From Melanopsichium pennsylvanicum (lineage: Eukaryota; Basidiomycota; Ustilaginomycetes; Ustilaginales), in the NCBI GenBank assembly GCA_900208305.1, contig OAPG01000002.1, forward strand, positions 930,001 to 994,000: a DNA stretch of 64,000 nt, read 5' to 3'. Both the position numbers and the translations under genes were made by a program. Below, in pieces: positions 32,174 through 41,610 of this stretch. Within the stretch, counting starts at the first letter, position 1. Every line of letters starts with the position of its first letter. The notes under the pieces are model-generated. The model worked only from the letters and a program-made list of their open reading frames with translations, had not been told where the DNA came from and ran no database searches.

Positions 32174-33265
32174 ATGCCAGCTACAACACAAGAGGTAAGT
32201 TCCCGACAAACATTGCTGCAGCTTTCGGATCATGATTTGAAGCTCGTACTGATGATCTTTGAGTTTTACTGCTTTGGTTTCTGGATTTGACCCCAACAGA
32301 CAATCAGTCTCTCCAGCACAAATGTCATCATCCACCCACTCGTCCTTCTCTCGGTGACCGACCACGCCTCCAGATCAGCATCTGGATCTCGCAAGCGAGT
32401 AATGGGTGTTCTACTTGGTCAAGAACTGAATGGTGGAAAGACTATCAACGTAGCCAATTCATTTGCAGTACCATTCGAGGAGGATGAGCGCGATGCCAAG
32501 ACGTGGTTCTTGGATCACGATTACATCACTGGCATGATGGAGATGTTCAAGAAGGTCAACGCACGCGAGAAGATGGTTGGATGGTACCACACAGGTCCTC
32601 GACTGCGCTCGTCGGATCTCGAGATCAATGAGCTGATGAAGCGTTTCATTCCACGACCGGTTATGGTGATAGTCAACCCAAGACAGAGGGACGTGGGCAT
32701 CCCAACGGACGCCTACTTTGCGGTGGAAGAAATCAAGGACGACGGTACCGCAACACAGAAGACATTCATGCATGTGCCTAGCACTATCGAGGCAGAGGAA
32801 GCAGAGGAGATTGGTGTCGAGCATCTCTTGCGTGATATTCGCGACACAACAGCCGTGGGCACGCTCTCAACACGTGTATCGAGTCAGTTGTCGAGTCTGC
32901 GAGGATTACAATCGCGACTTCTCGAAATCCGGGACTACTTGCAAGCAGTGGTCGAAGGCAAGCTGCCGGTCAATCACCAGATCATTTATGATCTTCAAGA
33001 TATCTTTAATCTGTTGCCCGATCTCGATAAGAACAGCGAGGCGGCCAAGTCATTCGCGGTCGACAACAACGACCGATTGCTCGTGGTTTATTTGTCGAGT
33101 CTGATCCGTGCGGTGATCGCGCTGCATGGTCTGATCAACAACCGACGTGAGAACGAAAAGGGTGAAGAGGAGACTTCAAACACCATCACCCAAGGGACCT
33201 CGAACAAGGAGACAGTAGAGGAGGTAAAGAAAGATGAGGCGAAAGACGAGAAGAAGAATGACTAA
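32174..33265 (+). CDS. RPN8: 26S proteasome regulatory subunit Rpn8 (PSMD7)
   Basis: Two exons: 32174-32194 (seven codons) and 32300-33265, joined over a 105-nt intron (GTAAGT...CAACAG) to 328 residues. An MPN domain starts at the exon junction ([15 protein letters not shown], then [29 protein letters not shown]). It lacks the JAMM metal ligands, as expected of Rpn8, which pairs with the active deubiquitinase Rpn11 in the proteasome lid. The C-terminal helices ([17 protein letters not shown]) form the lid helical bundle, and the tail is Lys/Glu-rich. Without the first exon the protein would lack the family's N-terminal strand, which confirms the intron. Confidence 0.97.
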
Positions 33266-33780
33266 AGCTGCTGTAAATTCTTACTATTGCAAGTCAAATC
33301 ATTATCCTTCTTGAATCAGTTACTGTGTGATCTGTTCTCAACCTGATCTGCCGGCCCTCATCGGGAAGACCCTACTCATACATGCTCATATCGAAAGCGA
33401 ATCCAAACCTTTTGACTGGCTCATTCCGCAGTCGCACGGCACGGAACCGCCCGATATTCTGGTTTGAGGGCTGTGCCGCGGGACGACCTGCTCGAAGGTC
33501 TGCAAAGCGTGATCTCATGGTACTTCTTGTCACCCACTTCAATGAGCTCGGATGAAAAAAGCGTGACTTTCAAGACTTCTTTGCCGCACGCCCCGCGCCT
33601 CTCTTCAACCTCCACTTGCTACGCCAGCAACCAGGGTTTTTGGTGATTCACAGCTGCATCCAACCAGATTTTTACCAAGGCTCAGTCAGATCATCCGATC
33701 AGCTTGAGACTGACTTGCCCTATGAGTACCATCAAAGGGGATCGAGCCGGCCTTGCTTCCCCACCAACATCTCACGGAAA
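33266..33780. other. intergenic, promoter of the helicase gene
   Basis: 515 bases between tandem plus-strand genes. The downstream reading frame is open for 55 codons before its first ATG but has no other start codon. No other feature was seen. Confidence 0.6.
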
Positions 33781-36366
33781 ATGTCCGTACAGCTTAGAAG
33801 GCCAGATCCACCTAACCAGGAGCTCCTTTTGCGTTGGTTCCAAACACAGTCAAAACTCCTGGCCGAAGAACGAAAAGAAGAACAAGCTCAGTCGAAGCTC
33901 CTTCTCTCCAAGACAGCACCCAAGATCCTTGAAAAGCATGGTCTCGCACTGCTCGGCCTCGGCGTTGCTTCCATACGCATCGGTGTAGGAGCAAAGCTTC
34001 TGGTAGAGCTCGAAAGGCCATCGTTTCACCATGTCAACCCGAACTTTCAACCTCATACCTTCCGCTCGGGCGATTTGGCCGCGGTCCTGGACAACAGCGC
34101 CGATCCCCAAGCCACCAACGAGAGCGATTTGATCCAGGGAGTAGTTTACAAAGTAAATGACACTCGCATTGTTTTGGCAATCAGCGATAAAAAGAAGGCG
34201 CCAGGGGCCAACAGCTCGACACAGGACAGTGCGAATAAGCGCGATGCACGTACGGGAGACAGCAATAAGGTGTCAGGCAACGATCTGGACCTGCCGGAAC
34301 GTATTCGCCTCGTCAAAGTGGCTAATGAGAGCACCTTCGATCGTATGGAAGTGACTCTTGACAAACTTGCAAAATCTCTCGGAGTGCCTCTATCTTCCGC
34401 TTCTAATCCCAACGGCGACACGTCTGCGGAAGAGACGGAAGCAACACCCCAGACATCACCCTCTTCGGGCCGCGCAACAGCTCTCACACGATCTCTGTTC
34501 GGTCTCACCACCCCAGAATGGCACACCACCAACTTACCCCTTAAACCATTCAACCAAGATTTGAACCAAACTCAACTTGATGCCATTCGCTACGCACTCT
34601 CCGCTGACCACTTCTCGTTGATCCACGGACCTCCCGGGACCGGAAAAACTACAACCATAGTCGAGCTCATCATGCAGATCGTCGCGTCCAACTTCGGCGC
34701 TGCTGACACGGGCACACCTGTCAGAGTCCTAGTATGTGGAGCGTCGAACTTAGCTGTGGATAACATCTTGGAACGGCTCGTCGGGTCGCCCGAGCATCGC
34801 GACGTTTTCAAGAAGAAGGGTGTTGGTGTGACACGTATCGGTCATCCAGCTCGGGTGGTGGCTCAATTACAAGGCTCGACGCTCGATGCTCAATGTACGC
34901 AATCCGCCGAAGCTCAGCTTGTCAAAGATGTTTCCAAGGAGATAGAGGGAATCATGTCCGAATTGAAGCCCACTCCTCGTGGTGGGAACAAATCTACAAA
35001 GGGTAAACCAAAGGTCCGTGGATCTGACCGCAAGAAGCGCTGGGAAGAAGTGAGAGAACTTCGCAAGGAGTATCGCAGACGGGATCGACAGGTCACGAGC
35101 AGTGTATTGGATCGAGCTCAGGTGGTTCTAGCAACCTGTCATACAGCAGGGGGGAAGCAATTGGCGCATAGGCAGTACGATTGGGTCATCATCGACGAGG
35201 CCTGTCAGGCGTTGGAAGTTGCCTGCTGGATCCCCATACTGAAGGCCAGGGAAGGTGGAAGGTTGGTACTTGCTGGTGACCACTTGCAGCTACCGCCTAC
35301 GGTCAAGTCAACTGTAACCCTTCGAAAGACTAGAAGGCAGGGCACTTTGAAGGTGAAAGCGAGATCCACTGGTGATGGGTCAAAGGAGAAGGTCTCGACC
35401 AAAAACGACGCCACCGTTCTTTCGAATGCTACAGAGTCCAACGAGGACAAAACTACCTATAGTGACGTCGAAGAGTCAGACACCGACCAAGTGGACTCGA
35501 AATTCAGCAATGTCAGCCTTTTCTCTTCCCCTACTACCCGCCTTCGTCCTCCGCGAAGCCTCGAAACCACTCTCTTCTCACGCGCTCTCGGTCTATACGG
35601 TCCAGCCATCAAATCGCTCCTAAGCATCCAGTACCGTATGAATACGACCATCATGTCCTTTCCAAACAAAGAATTATACGAAGCCAGGCTTTCGGCTCAC
35701 CAATCCTGCGCCAACATCAGTCTGTCTGACTTGCCAAACCTCTCCTCATCCGTGGCTGGAGAAGATGAAGAAGAGGAGCTTTTAGCACCGGTGGTATTCT
35801 ACGATACCTCTGGGTGCGAGTACTACGAGACCACGCCGTCGCCCGAGGAAGGCTTGTTGCTAGCCGACTCAAAATCCAACTTGCATGAGATCGAGTTGGT
35901 TGTGCAACATTTGAAAGACGTGTTCACTCGCGGTATCACTGCTTCGCAGGTGACGATTCTCAGTCCGTACAGTGCGCAGGTCGGTTTGCTACATTCTATT
36001 GTACGATCTTACAAGTTCAACTCTCCGCCAAACCGCAGCAGCAGCAGCACTTCCAAGGGCAAGGACATTGGTGAGGTGATGGATGCAAACGAGATCGAGA
36101 TTGGAACAATAGACAGTATGCAAGGGCGTGAAAAGGATGTAGTCATCATCTCGCTGGTTCGATCCAATGCCGAGATGCAAGTAGGTTTCTTAGCGCAGAA
36201 GAAGAGACTTAATGTAGCCATTACCAGAGCTAAACGACAGCTGGTCGTAATAGGCGATTCAGAGACGATAGCGAATGCGAAAGATCTAACGGATGATTTC
36301 TTGCCGAATTATATGGCTTGGTTGGATGAGAATGCCATTGTTCATCCCGTCGTCGCAAGTATCTAG
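33781..36366 (+). CDS. HCS1: SF1 helicase, DNA helicase A / IGHMBP2 type
   Basis: 861 residues from the ATG at 33781. An Upf1-like superfamily 1B helicase: an N-terminal OB/beta-barrel region, Walker A GPPGTGKTTT at residues 283-292, motif Ia region with CGASNLAVDNILERL, the DEACQALE Walker B at 472-479, AGDHLQLPPTV (motif III), QYRMN (motif IV region), GTIDSMQGREKD (motif V) and NVAITRAKRQ (motif VI). In yeast the homolog Hcs1 is a 5'-3' helicase associated with DNA polymerase alpha; in animals IGHMBP2/SMUBP-2 is ribosome-linked. A charged insertion (residues ~520-580) separates motifs III and IV. The gene converges on ELP1, 188 bases away. Confidence 0.94.
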   Translation: MSVQLRRPDPPNQELLLRWFQTQSKLLAEERKEEQAQSKLLLSKTAPKILEKHGLALLGLGVASIRIGVGAKLLVELERPSFHHVNPNFQPHTFRSGDLAAVLDNSADPQATNESDLIQGVVYKVNDTRIVLAISDKKKAPGANSSTQDSANKRDARTGDSNKVSGNDLDLPERIRLVKVANESTFDRMEVTLDKLAKSLGVPLSSASNPNGDTSAEETEATPQTSPSSGRATALTRSLFGLTTPEWHTTNLPLKPFNQDLNQTQLDAIRYALSADHFSLIHGPPGTGKTTTIVELIMQIVASNFGAADTGTPVRVLVCGASNLAVDNILERLVGSPEHRDVFKKKGVGVTRIGHPARVVAQLQGSTLDAQCTQSAEAQLVKDVSKEIEGIMSELKPTPRGGNKSTKGKPKVRGSDRKKRWEEVRELRKEYRRRDRQVTSSVLDRAQVVLATCHTAGGKQLAHRQYDWVIIDEACQALEVACWIPILKAREGGRLVLAGDHLQLPPTVKSTVTLRKTRRQGTLKVKARSTGDGSKEKVSTKNDATVLSNATESNEDKTTYSDVEESDTDQVDSKFSNVSLFSSPTTRLRPPRSLETTLFSRALGLYGPAIKSLLSIQYRMNTTIMSFPNKELYEARLSAHQSCANISLSDLPNLSSSVAGEDEEEELLAPVVFYDTSGCEYYETTPSPEEGLLLADSKSNLHEIELVVQHLKDVFTRGITASQVTILSPYSAQVGLLHSIVRSYKFNSPPNRSSSSTSKGKDIGEVMDANEIEIGTIDSMQGREKDVVIISLVRSNAEMQVGFLAQKKRLNVAITRAKRQLVVIGDSETIANAKDLTDDFLPNYMAWLDENAIVHPVVASI

Positions 36367-36554
36367 GACCACAGGCTTGGTTCAGCCCACGCAATCGCTG
36401 TAACCCATCCTGGCATTTCATCTTGCTTGCTACCTTGCAACACGATCGAACAGTCACCATGTCCAATAAAAGCCAAATCGAACGTGAAGAGCTGTCTTAA
36501 CCAATTCGCACTTTTTTGCATTGCAGAACAGTTTTGTCGAATAACAGCCGAAGC

Positions 36555-39500
36555 TTAAGCATTCCTATCGAGTACAACAACTCGCCACTTGGTGTCAGCA
36601 ACAACAAGCTTTTCTCTTGGAACCCTTCTGTTTGCGATCGCCCTGAAGCTCATAGCCGCCAGTGTAGGGTTCTGTGCCACATGTCCACCCAAGATTTCCT
36701 GTTCGAATCTGACCAATTGCTCGAAACGCTCGTCGTCGTCTTGCTGACTATACTTCCATAGCGTGTCGACTGCTTTTTGTGCTGCTTTCTCGAGTTTCTC
36801 CAGCTTCTCCGTCACTTCCTTGGCTTTGAGCCTCAATTGGCTAGAATTGGCGCAAACAAGGTGCGGGAGCAGCTTGGCAGCATCGCCTTGAACCGAACCC
36901 AACCTTTCTTTGACAAGTTTCTGCACAGAGGTGTACAAGTAATCCTCCTCGAAAACGGTTCCTTTCTTCCCAATAGCCTTTTGACGTTCAGCTTTCTTCT
37001 TCAGTTTCGCCTCCTTCTTTCGGCTCCCAGACTTGGTACTGAATGTAGCTAATGAGCTTTGCGCAGACGCAATGGATGCGGCCCTCGTGTAGCGCGTGAA
37101 TTGCGTCATTTGGGTACTCGTATCCGACATGATATCGAGGTTATCCAGCGCCGGGTCATTCTCTTCGCCGTAAAATCCATTGCCTTCCACGAGGGCGGCG
37201 GCGCGCTTCTCTCGCAATTCTCGAATACGATCGAGTTGCTTGGTGAGTTGGTCGTCCATATCGTTCACATCGTCCAGGAGAGTGGCGGAAGATTCAAGAA
37301 GTTGAGGATGGAGGGTTACCTCAACCAAGTCGAGACGGGAATAGGTCGTGAGGACCCGACGCGCCTCAGAGAAGTCACTACCACGGCACAGGAGAGACAC
37401 TGCTTGTTCGACGTCCCTCACATAGTCAAGACACACACGAGCGGCTTCAGTGAATCGACGTGAGGTCTCCAGGTCGTCAACGATGGATTTCGCCATACCC
37501 ACGATCTCACTTGGAGCGAGCTTCTCGACGAACGCCAGTCGAATGACTTCAGTCCAGTTACTGCTCTGGCGATACGCTTCAAGGGCCTTACGATTCTTGG
37601 ACGCGAGCTGGAACGCTATGCCAGCTTCATCGAACTTCCTACGTGTGAGAAGGTACTCTCCGAACACGTCATAGGCGTCGCGTAAACGAGATCCGCCTTC
37701 GGACGAGTAAAGGTCCAGAGCCTCGTGATAGAGCTTGTGCTTGTCAATGTACCCAAGTGCCTCGGTATGATGAATTGGACCCGATCGGACGAGCCAGGAC
37801 AGGGCCTTAGCATGGCGATTGAGATGATCGTCAATGCGGAACTTTTGATATTCGAGTGGAGAGAGGGAGCGAAGATCGCGCAGGAACGGCAGGTATTCGC
37901 GTGGATCTTTGCGTTTGGCGTGTTGCGCGATCAACAGGGCTAGAGTAAAGTCGTACATTCCGAGAGCGACATCGAAGAGCTTGTCTGCATCAGCAAGGAA
38001 GACAATGTACTTCACAGCTTCTTCAGTTGTCTCGGAATCCTCGCCTTTTAGCTTCAGAAGGAGGGACAAGCCGGCCTCGTAGTCGGCAGGCACCTTGCGC
38101 ACGTGGGTAGTGAGGATGGATTGGATGTACTTGCGCGGGTCGAGTTTCTCGAGCTCTCCGCGGATGGCATCGCAGACTTTGTTGACTTTGCCCGATTCAG
38201 CAACTGAGGCGGAGGTTGAAGCATCTGCAGAAGCGACCTGGGCAGTGAGGGGCTTGTACAGCGTGGTGGTGACGTCTTCATCCCGCATGCCTGAGAGGAA
38301 AAGATTCAGGTAGTCAACGTCTGCGACCTGCTTAACAAAAGTGGCGACGTTGTTCATGAAGGAGTGAGGGTCATGGTCATAGAGAATGTTGACATCCATG
38401 CGGTGTGTACGGCAGATGCGAAAGGCCGCGCCGTAACGCTTGGCATCGATGTTGCGGCGGACTACTTCCAGAGCCAACGGTCGAGGGTAGATCGTCTCGA
38501 GATTGCCACGCGGCATCTGCAGGATTAGGGACATGGCTGAGGGCACAGCTGTGACAATTCTGCTGCCACGCTCTACTCGTCTGCCAAGATCCATGGCTTC
38601 TGAGCCGGCCGCCTCGCGACCATCTGACGCAGTCCACTGCAAAGAGGTAAGCGGGATAAAACGGGCCTCGTGAGAAGTATTTGTCCAGACCAAGAAGGAC
38701 CCAACCAGGGTGAATGAGGTGGCATCTTTGGCGATGATTTGACTCTCAGCGATTAGTCGACCGTTGGAAGCGAGACCGATGACCTTGCTCCTCTGTGCCG
38801 CTTTACCACCAGCGAGGATTCGCAAGTCGCAGCAGAAGCGCTCGAGCTTGGTCATCACCTCCAGTCCGGACTCGCCAATGACTTGCACAGCACCATCCTC
38901 GGTCTCGAGGTAGAAGTTGGGCCCCGTTCTTGAGACAGGCACAAAAGGATCAGCCACGAGTCGCCTTCTGCCATGTCCTGTTACGACAGCTGGCTGATAA
39001 GTGATGACTTCGAAAGGCACCGTGCCCTTGGATTGAGTGAGGTCGATGCGTTGGACAATAGTATCATTGCCCTCAGAGCTGAGCACAGCGAACGAGATCT
39101 TGTAAATCTCGCCATCTCCAAGCGAAGGATTGGCCCAACCTGCTACGGCGATTTGGTGAGCATACGAAACCCTGGGGAGTTGCGTCGTGGCGATCAGCTG
39201 TGGCTGGGGTAAAGGCTTGCCGCCGACCTTGAGCTTGCCTCCAAGAACGCCCCAATTGAATCTCCAAACTTGGACGCATCCGTTGGGAAAGACAGCCGCC
39301 ATGACGCTGACAGCATCATCTGCAGACGTTCCGGGGAGTTGAGACCACGCGACGTGTGACGGTACTGTGATTGCGTCGGACGAGCTTGCGCGCACTGAAG
39401 GGCCAGCAGGAGGAGTTAGGAGGCTGAGGGAAGACATCGGTGGCGGTACATTCTGCATTCGGAAGGGAGTCAGCAACGTTGCTGCACCATCGGTAACAGC

Positions 39501-41018
39501 TACGCAAGCGACGTCAATGGGAGGTCGACCTGATGAGGTAACGGTCTCGAGTGCAAATGTTCGCTGCTCGACACGGTCTGTATGTGCGATGAGCAGCTGA
39601 AGAGGGTCCTCGGGGTGCCATTTGACTTGCTCGACGTTGCCGTTTGCGGTCGAAGCAACAAATTCTTGCTTAAGGTACCAATGATAGTTGCCTGTGGTGA
39701 AGATCTGAATCACGTCGTGTGCAGTGCTGTCCGATTCGGCTGAACCAACACGAGTAAGCCAAACAGCAAGCGCAGTACCATCTGCATTCCAAGCGAGTTC
39801 CCGAATGTTGTGCGTCCGTGCCCATGCACCTTCCTTTTGCGCCTCATTCCAATCAATCTGAACGCCCTCTGGTTGCGAGGCAAACTCTTCTCGAAGGCTA
39901 AACTCGCCGTGACGCAGACCGTTGCGCTCGAAGAACACGACATCGTGACGACTTTTGCGTCCTTGACTCCACATCTGACCTTTGACGTCGGAGGGACCAA
40001 ATCTTTGTGTGCTTGCGATGAGATTGCCGACGGGGCGGAAGGCAAGTGCTTGGGAGACACCCCTGACTGATGGATCCGAAGTAGCTGACAGAGCGCCAGT
40101 CCTCGAGTAGATGCGAATGATTCTGTGCCAAGACGGTTCTGATACCTCGGATGAAGGAGTCAAGAAAGGTTCGAGGGAGCTGATGGCGAAGAAAGCACCG
40201 TCGCCACGCCAGCTAATGCGAGGCATTCCGTCATCGTCTGGCAGTCTCGGACCTCGAGCATCGGTCTTGCTCTCCTTGGCAGCGGCAGCCGCTGCGGCAG
40301 CTGCAGCAGCAGCAGCTTTTCCTTCTGATCCGTGGAACTGCGTCGCTTTGCTACCCCAACCCACATCGACTGCCTCATCCTCACCAAAGCTGTCGGTACG
40401 AAGTCCGACCTCGGAGAGAACTTCAAAGTCTCTGGTCATCAGAAGAACCTTCTCGCCTTCCCTTCTCCCTGTCGCAGAAGTGTTCTCTGGAGTCTCGAAT
40501 GTAATGATAACAACAAGTTCATCGTCCGGGCTCCAGCTTGCAGCTGCAATGCCTTGCTCGATAGTACCTACTACTGAGGGTTCAACTGGAGGTGCATAAT
40601 CGATGGCGACATTGGTGGTGGGAATGGGCAGCAGCAACAAATCACCGCCAGCCGAGACGGTGCAGAGCGCTGGCTTATTCTGGGCCTCTTGACCACCATC
40701 AGAGAGATAATGTAGATCCACCACATCTCTAGGGCTGCGGCCGGATGTGGAAGCAACGGCCGTGGAGGAACCCGGCAATGACGGAAGGCGTCCTGGAACG
40801 AGCAGAGAATTGAACTTTGTGAAGCCTGTTCCATCTTGGCTGGCTATAAGGAAGTTGAGAGTCACATCTGCTGCTGTTGGACAAGTGCGTGATGTTGCGA
40901 CGGCGTAAATGGAGCCATCCTCCAGGTCATTTGCAGTAGCCTCTATTCTGAGCGAGGACTGCGGAGGAGCTAATGGCAGCAAGATGGCTCGATATGATAG
41001 AACGGATAAGTTGCGCAT
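36555..41018 (-). CDS. ELP1: Elongator complex subunit 1
   Basis: 1,487 residues from the ATG at 41016-41018, in one exon. Elp1/Iki3 is the scaffold of Elongator, which makes the cm5U34 wobble modifications on tRNA. The N-terminal half has the WD-propeller character of the family (MRNLSVLSYR start; SWRGDGAFFAIS; LAWNADGTALAVWL). The C-terminal half is TPR-like alpha-solenoid (VARTHRMDVNILYDHDP-type helices, DVALGMYDFTLALLIAQ, EHFDEAGIAFQLASKNRKALEAY). Near the C-terminus is a basic run (KSGSRKKEAKLKKKAERQK) corresponding to the known tRNA-binding/nuclear signal region. Residues 235-247 are thirteen consecutive Ala, encoded at 40278-40316 by mixed GCN codons. Confidence 0.97.
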   Translation of the reverse strand: MRNLSVLSYRAILLPLAPPQSSLRIEATANDLEDGSIYAVATSRTCPTAADVTLNFLIASQDGTGFTKFNSLLVPGRLPSLPGSSTAVASTSGRSPRDVVDLHYLSDGGQEAQNKPALCTVSAGGDLLLLPIPTTNVAIDYAPPVEPSVVGTIEQGIAAASWSPDDELVVIITFETPENTSATGRREGEKVLLMTRDFEVLSEVGLRTDSFGEDEAVDVGWGSKATQFHGSEGKAAAAAAAAAAAAAKESKTDARGPRLPDDDGMPRISWRGDGAFFAISSLEPFLTPSSEVSEPSWHRIIRIYSRTGALSATSDPSVRGVSQALAFRPVGNLIASTQRFGPSDVKGQMWSQGRKSRHDVVFFERNGLRHGEFSLREEFASQPEGVQIDWNEAQKEGAWARTHNIRELAWNADGTALAVWLTRVGSAESDSTAHDVIQIFTTGNYHWYLKQEFVASTANGNVEQVKWHPEDPLQLLIAHTDRVEQRTFALETVTSSGRPPIDVACVAVTDGAATLLTPFRMQNVPPPMSSLSLLTPPAGPSVRASSSDAITVPSHVAWSQLPGTSADDAVSVMAAVFPNGCVQVWRFNWGVLGGKLKVGGKPLPQPQLIATTQLPRVSYAHQIAVAGWANPSLGDGEIYKISFAVLSSEGNDTIVQRIDLTQSKGTVPFEVITYQPAVVTGHGRRRLVADPFVPVSRTGPNFYLETEDGAVQVIGESGLEVMTKLERFCCDLRILAGGKAAQRSKVIGLASNGRLIAESQIIAKDATSFTLVGSFLVWTNTSHEARFIPLTSLQWTASDGREAAGSEAMDLGRRVERGSRIVTAVPSAMSLILQMPRGNLETIYPRPLALEVVRRNIDAKRYGAAFRICRTHRMDVNILYDHDPHSFMNNVATFVKQVADVDYLNLFLSGMRDEDVTTTLYKPLTAQVASADASTSASVAESGKVNKVCDAIRGELEKLDPRKYIQSILTTHVRKVPADYEAGLSLLLKLKGEDSETTEEAVKYIVFLADADKLFDVALGMYDFTLALLIAQHAKRKDPREYLPFLRDLRSLSPLEYQKFRIDDHLNRHAKALSWLVRSGPIHHTEALGYIDKHKLYHEALDLYSSEGGSRLRDAYDVFGEYLLTRRKFDEAGIAFQLASKNRKALEAYRQSSNWTEVIRLAFVEKLAPSEIVGMAKSIVDDLETSRRFTEAARVCLDYVRDVEQAVSLLCRGSDFSEARRVLTTYSRLDLVEVTLHPQLLESSATLLDDVNDMDDQLTKQLDRIRELREKRAAALVEGNGFYGEENDPALDNLDIMSDTSTQMTQFTRYTRAASIASAQSSLATFSTKSGSRKKEAKLKKKAERQKAIGKKGTVFEEDYLYTSVQKLVKERLGSVQGDAAKLLPHLVCANSSQLRLKAKEVTEKLEKLEKAAQKAVDTLWKYSQQDDDERFEQLVRFEQEILGGHVAQNPTLAAMSFRAIANRRVPREKLVVADTKWRVVVLDRNA
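40278..40316 (-). repeat. poly-alanine coding repeat in ELP1
   Basis: Thirteen alanine codons using GCT, GCA, GCC and GCG, so it is not a pure triplet repeat and is likely stable. It lies in a loop of the first propeller. Confidence 0.9.
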
Positions 41019-41610
41019 TGCGGAGTATTTATTGAAGAGCTATCGGCGTAGTGTGCCGATGGGCTCAGGAAAGTGTGATCGTAGAAACGCTGATGGAACG
41101 AGAGAGGATGCGGTGGTGCCGGAAAGGACCCGATGACCAAAAAAAACTTGGTAAAGCACTGTTACCTACGTTTGCTGTACACATTTTTAGTGCCTGTCCT
41201 CGGAAGCTTTTTTTCAACTTTTTTTTTTAACTTTTTTTTTTGGGCTCCACACAAAAATTGGATGGGATCGAAGAGTAGAGCAGTAACCGGAGAAGTAATA
41301 GCTTTCACGGGTCACCCAAATTGGCCAAATATCATGGTAGCCACATCGTCATTTAACAAGACTTGAACAGCAGAATATGATTGGCAACCAGACGAATGAT
41401 GATTAATTAAATAGAAGCATAGTAGTAAAGCGGGCCTGAGATCAATCAAGGCATCATTAGACAACCCCGTGTGCTCAAGAGGGTGAAAAATACAAAAAAG
41501 TGCGGCCTTGTGACAGAGAAAATTATGCGAAATATGCGAATACAGAGTGACAGCGTCGAGCAAAGTGGAACTGAGACGCTGCATCATGAATTGTTGAGAT
41601 CAGAGCAAAG
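41019..41610. other. intergenic, ELP1 promoter and PKA 3' region
   Basis: 592 bases. It contains three T runs (about 41208-41241) close together. Otherwise nothing was seen. Confidence 0.6.
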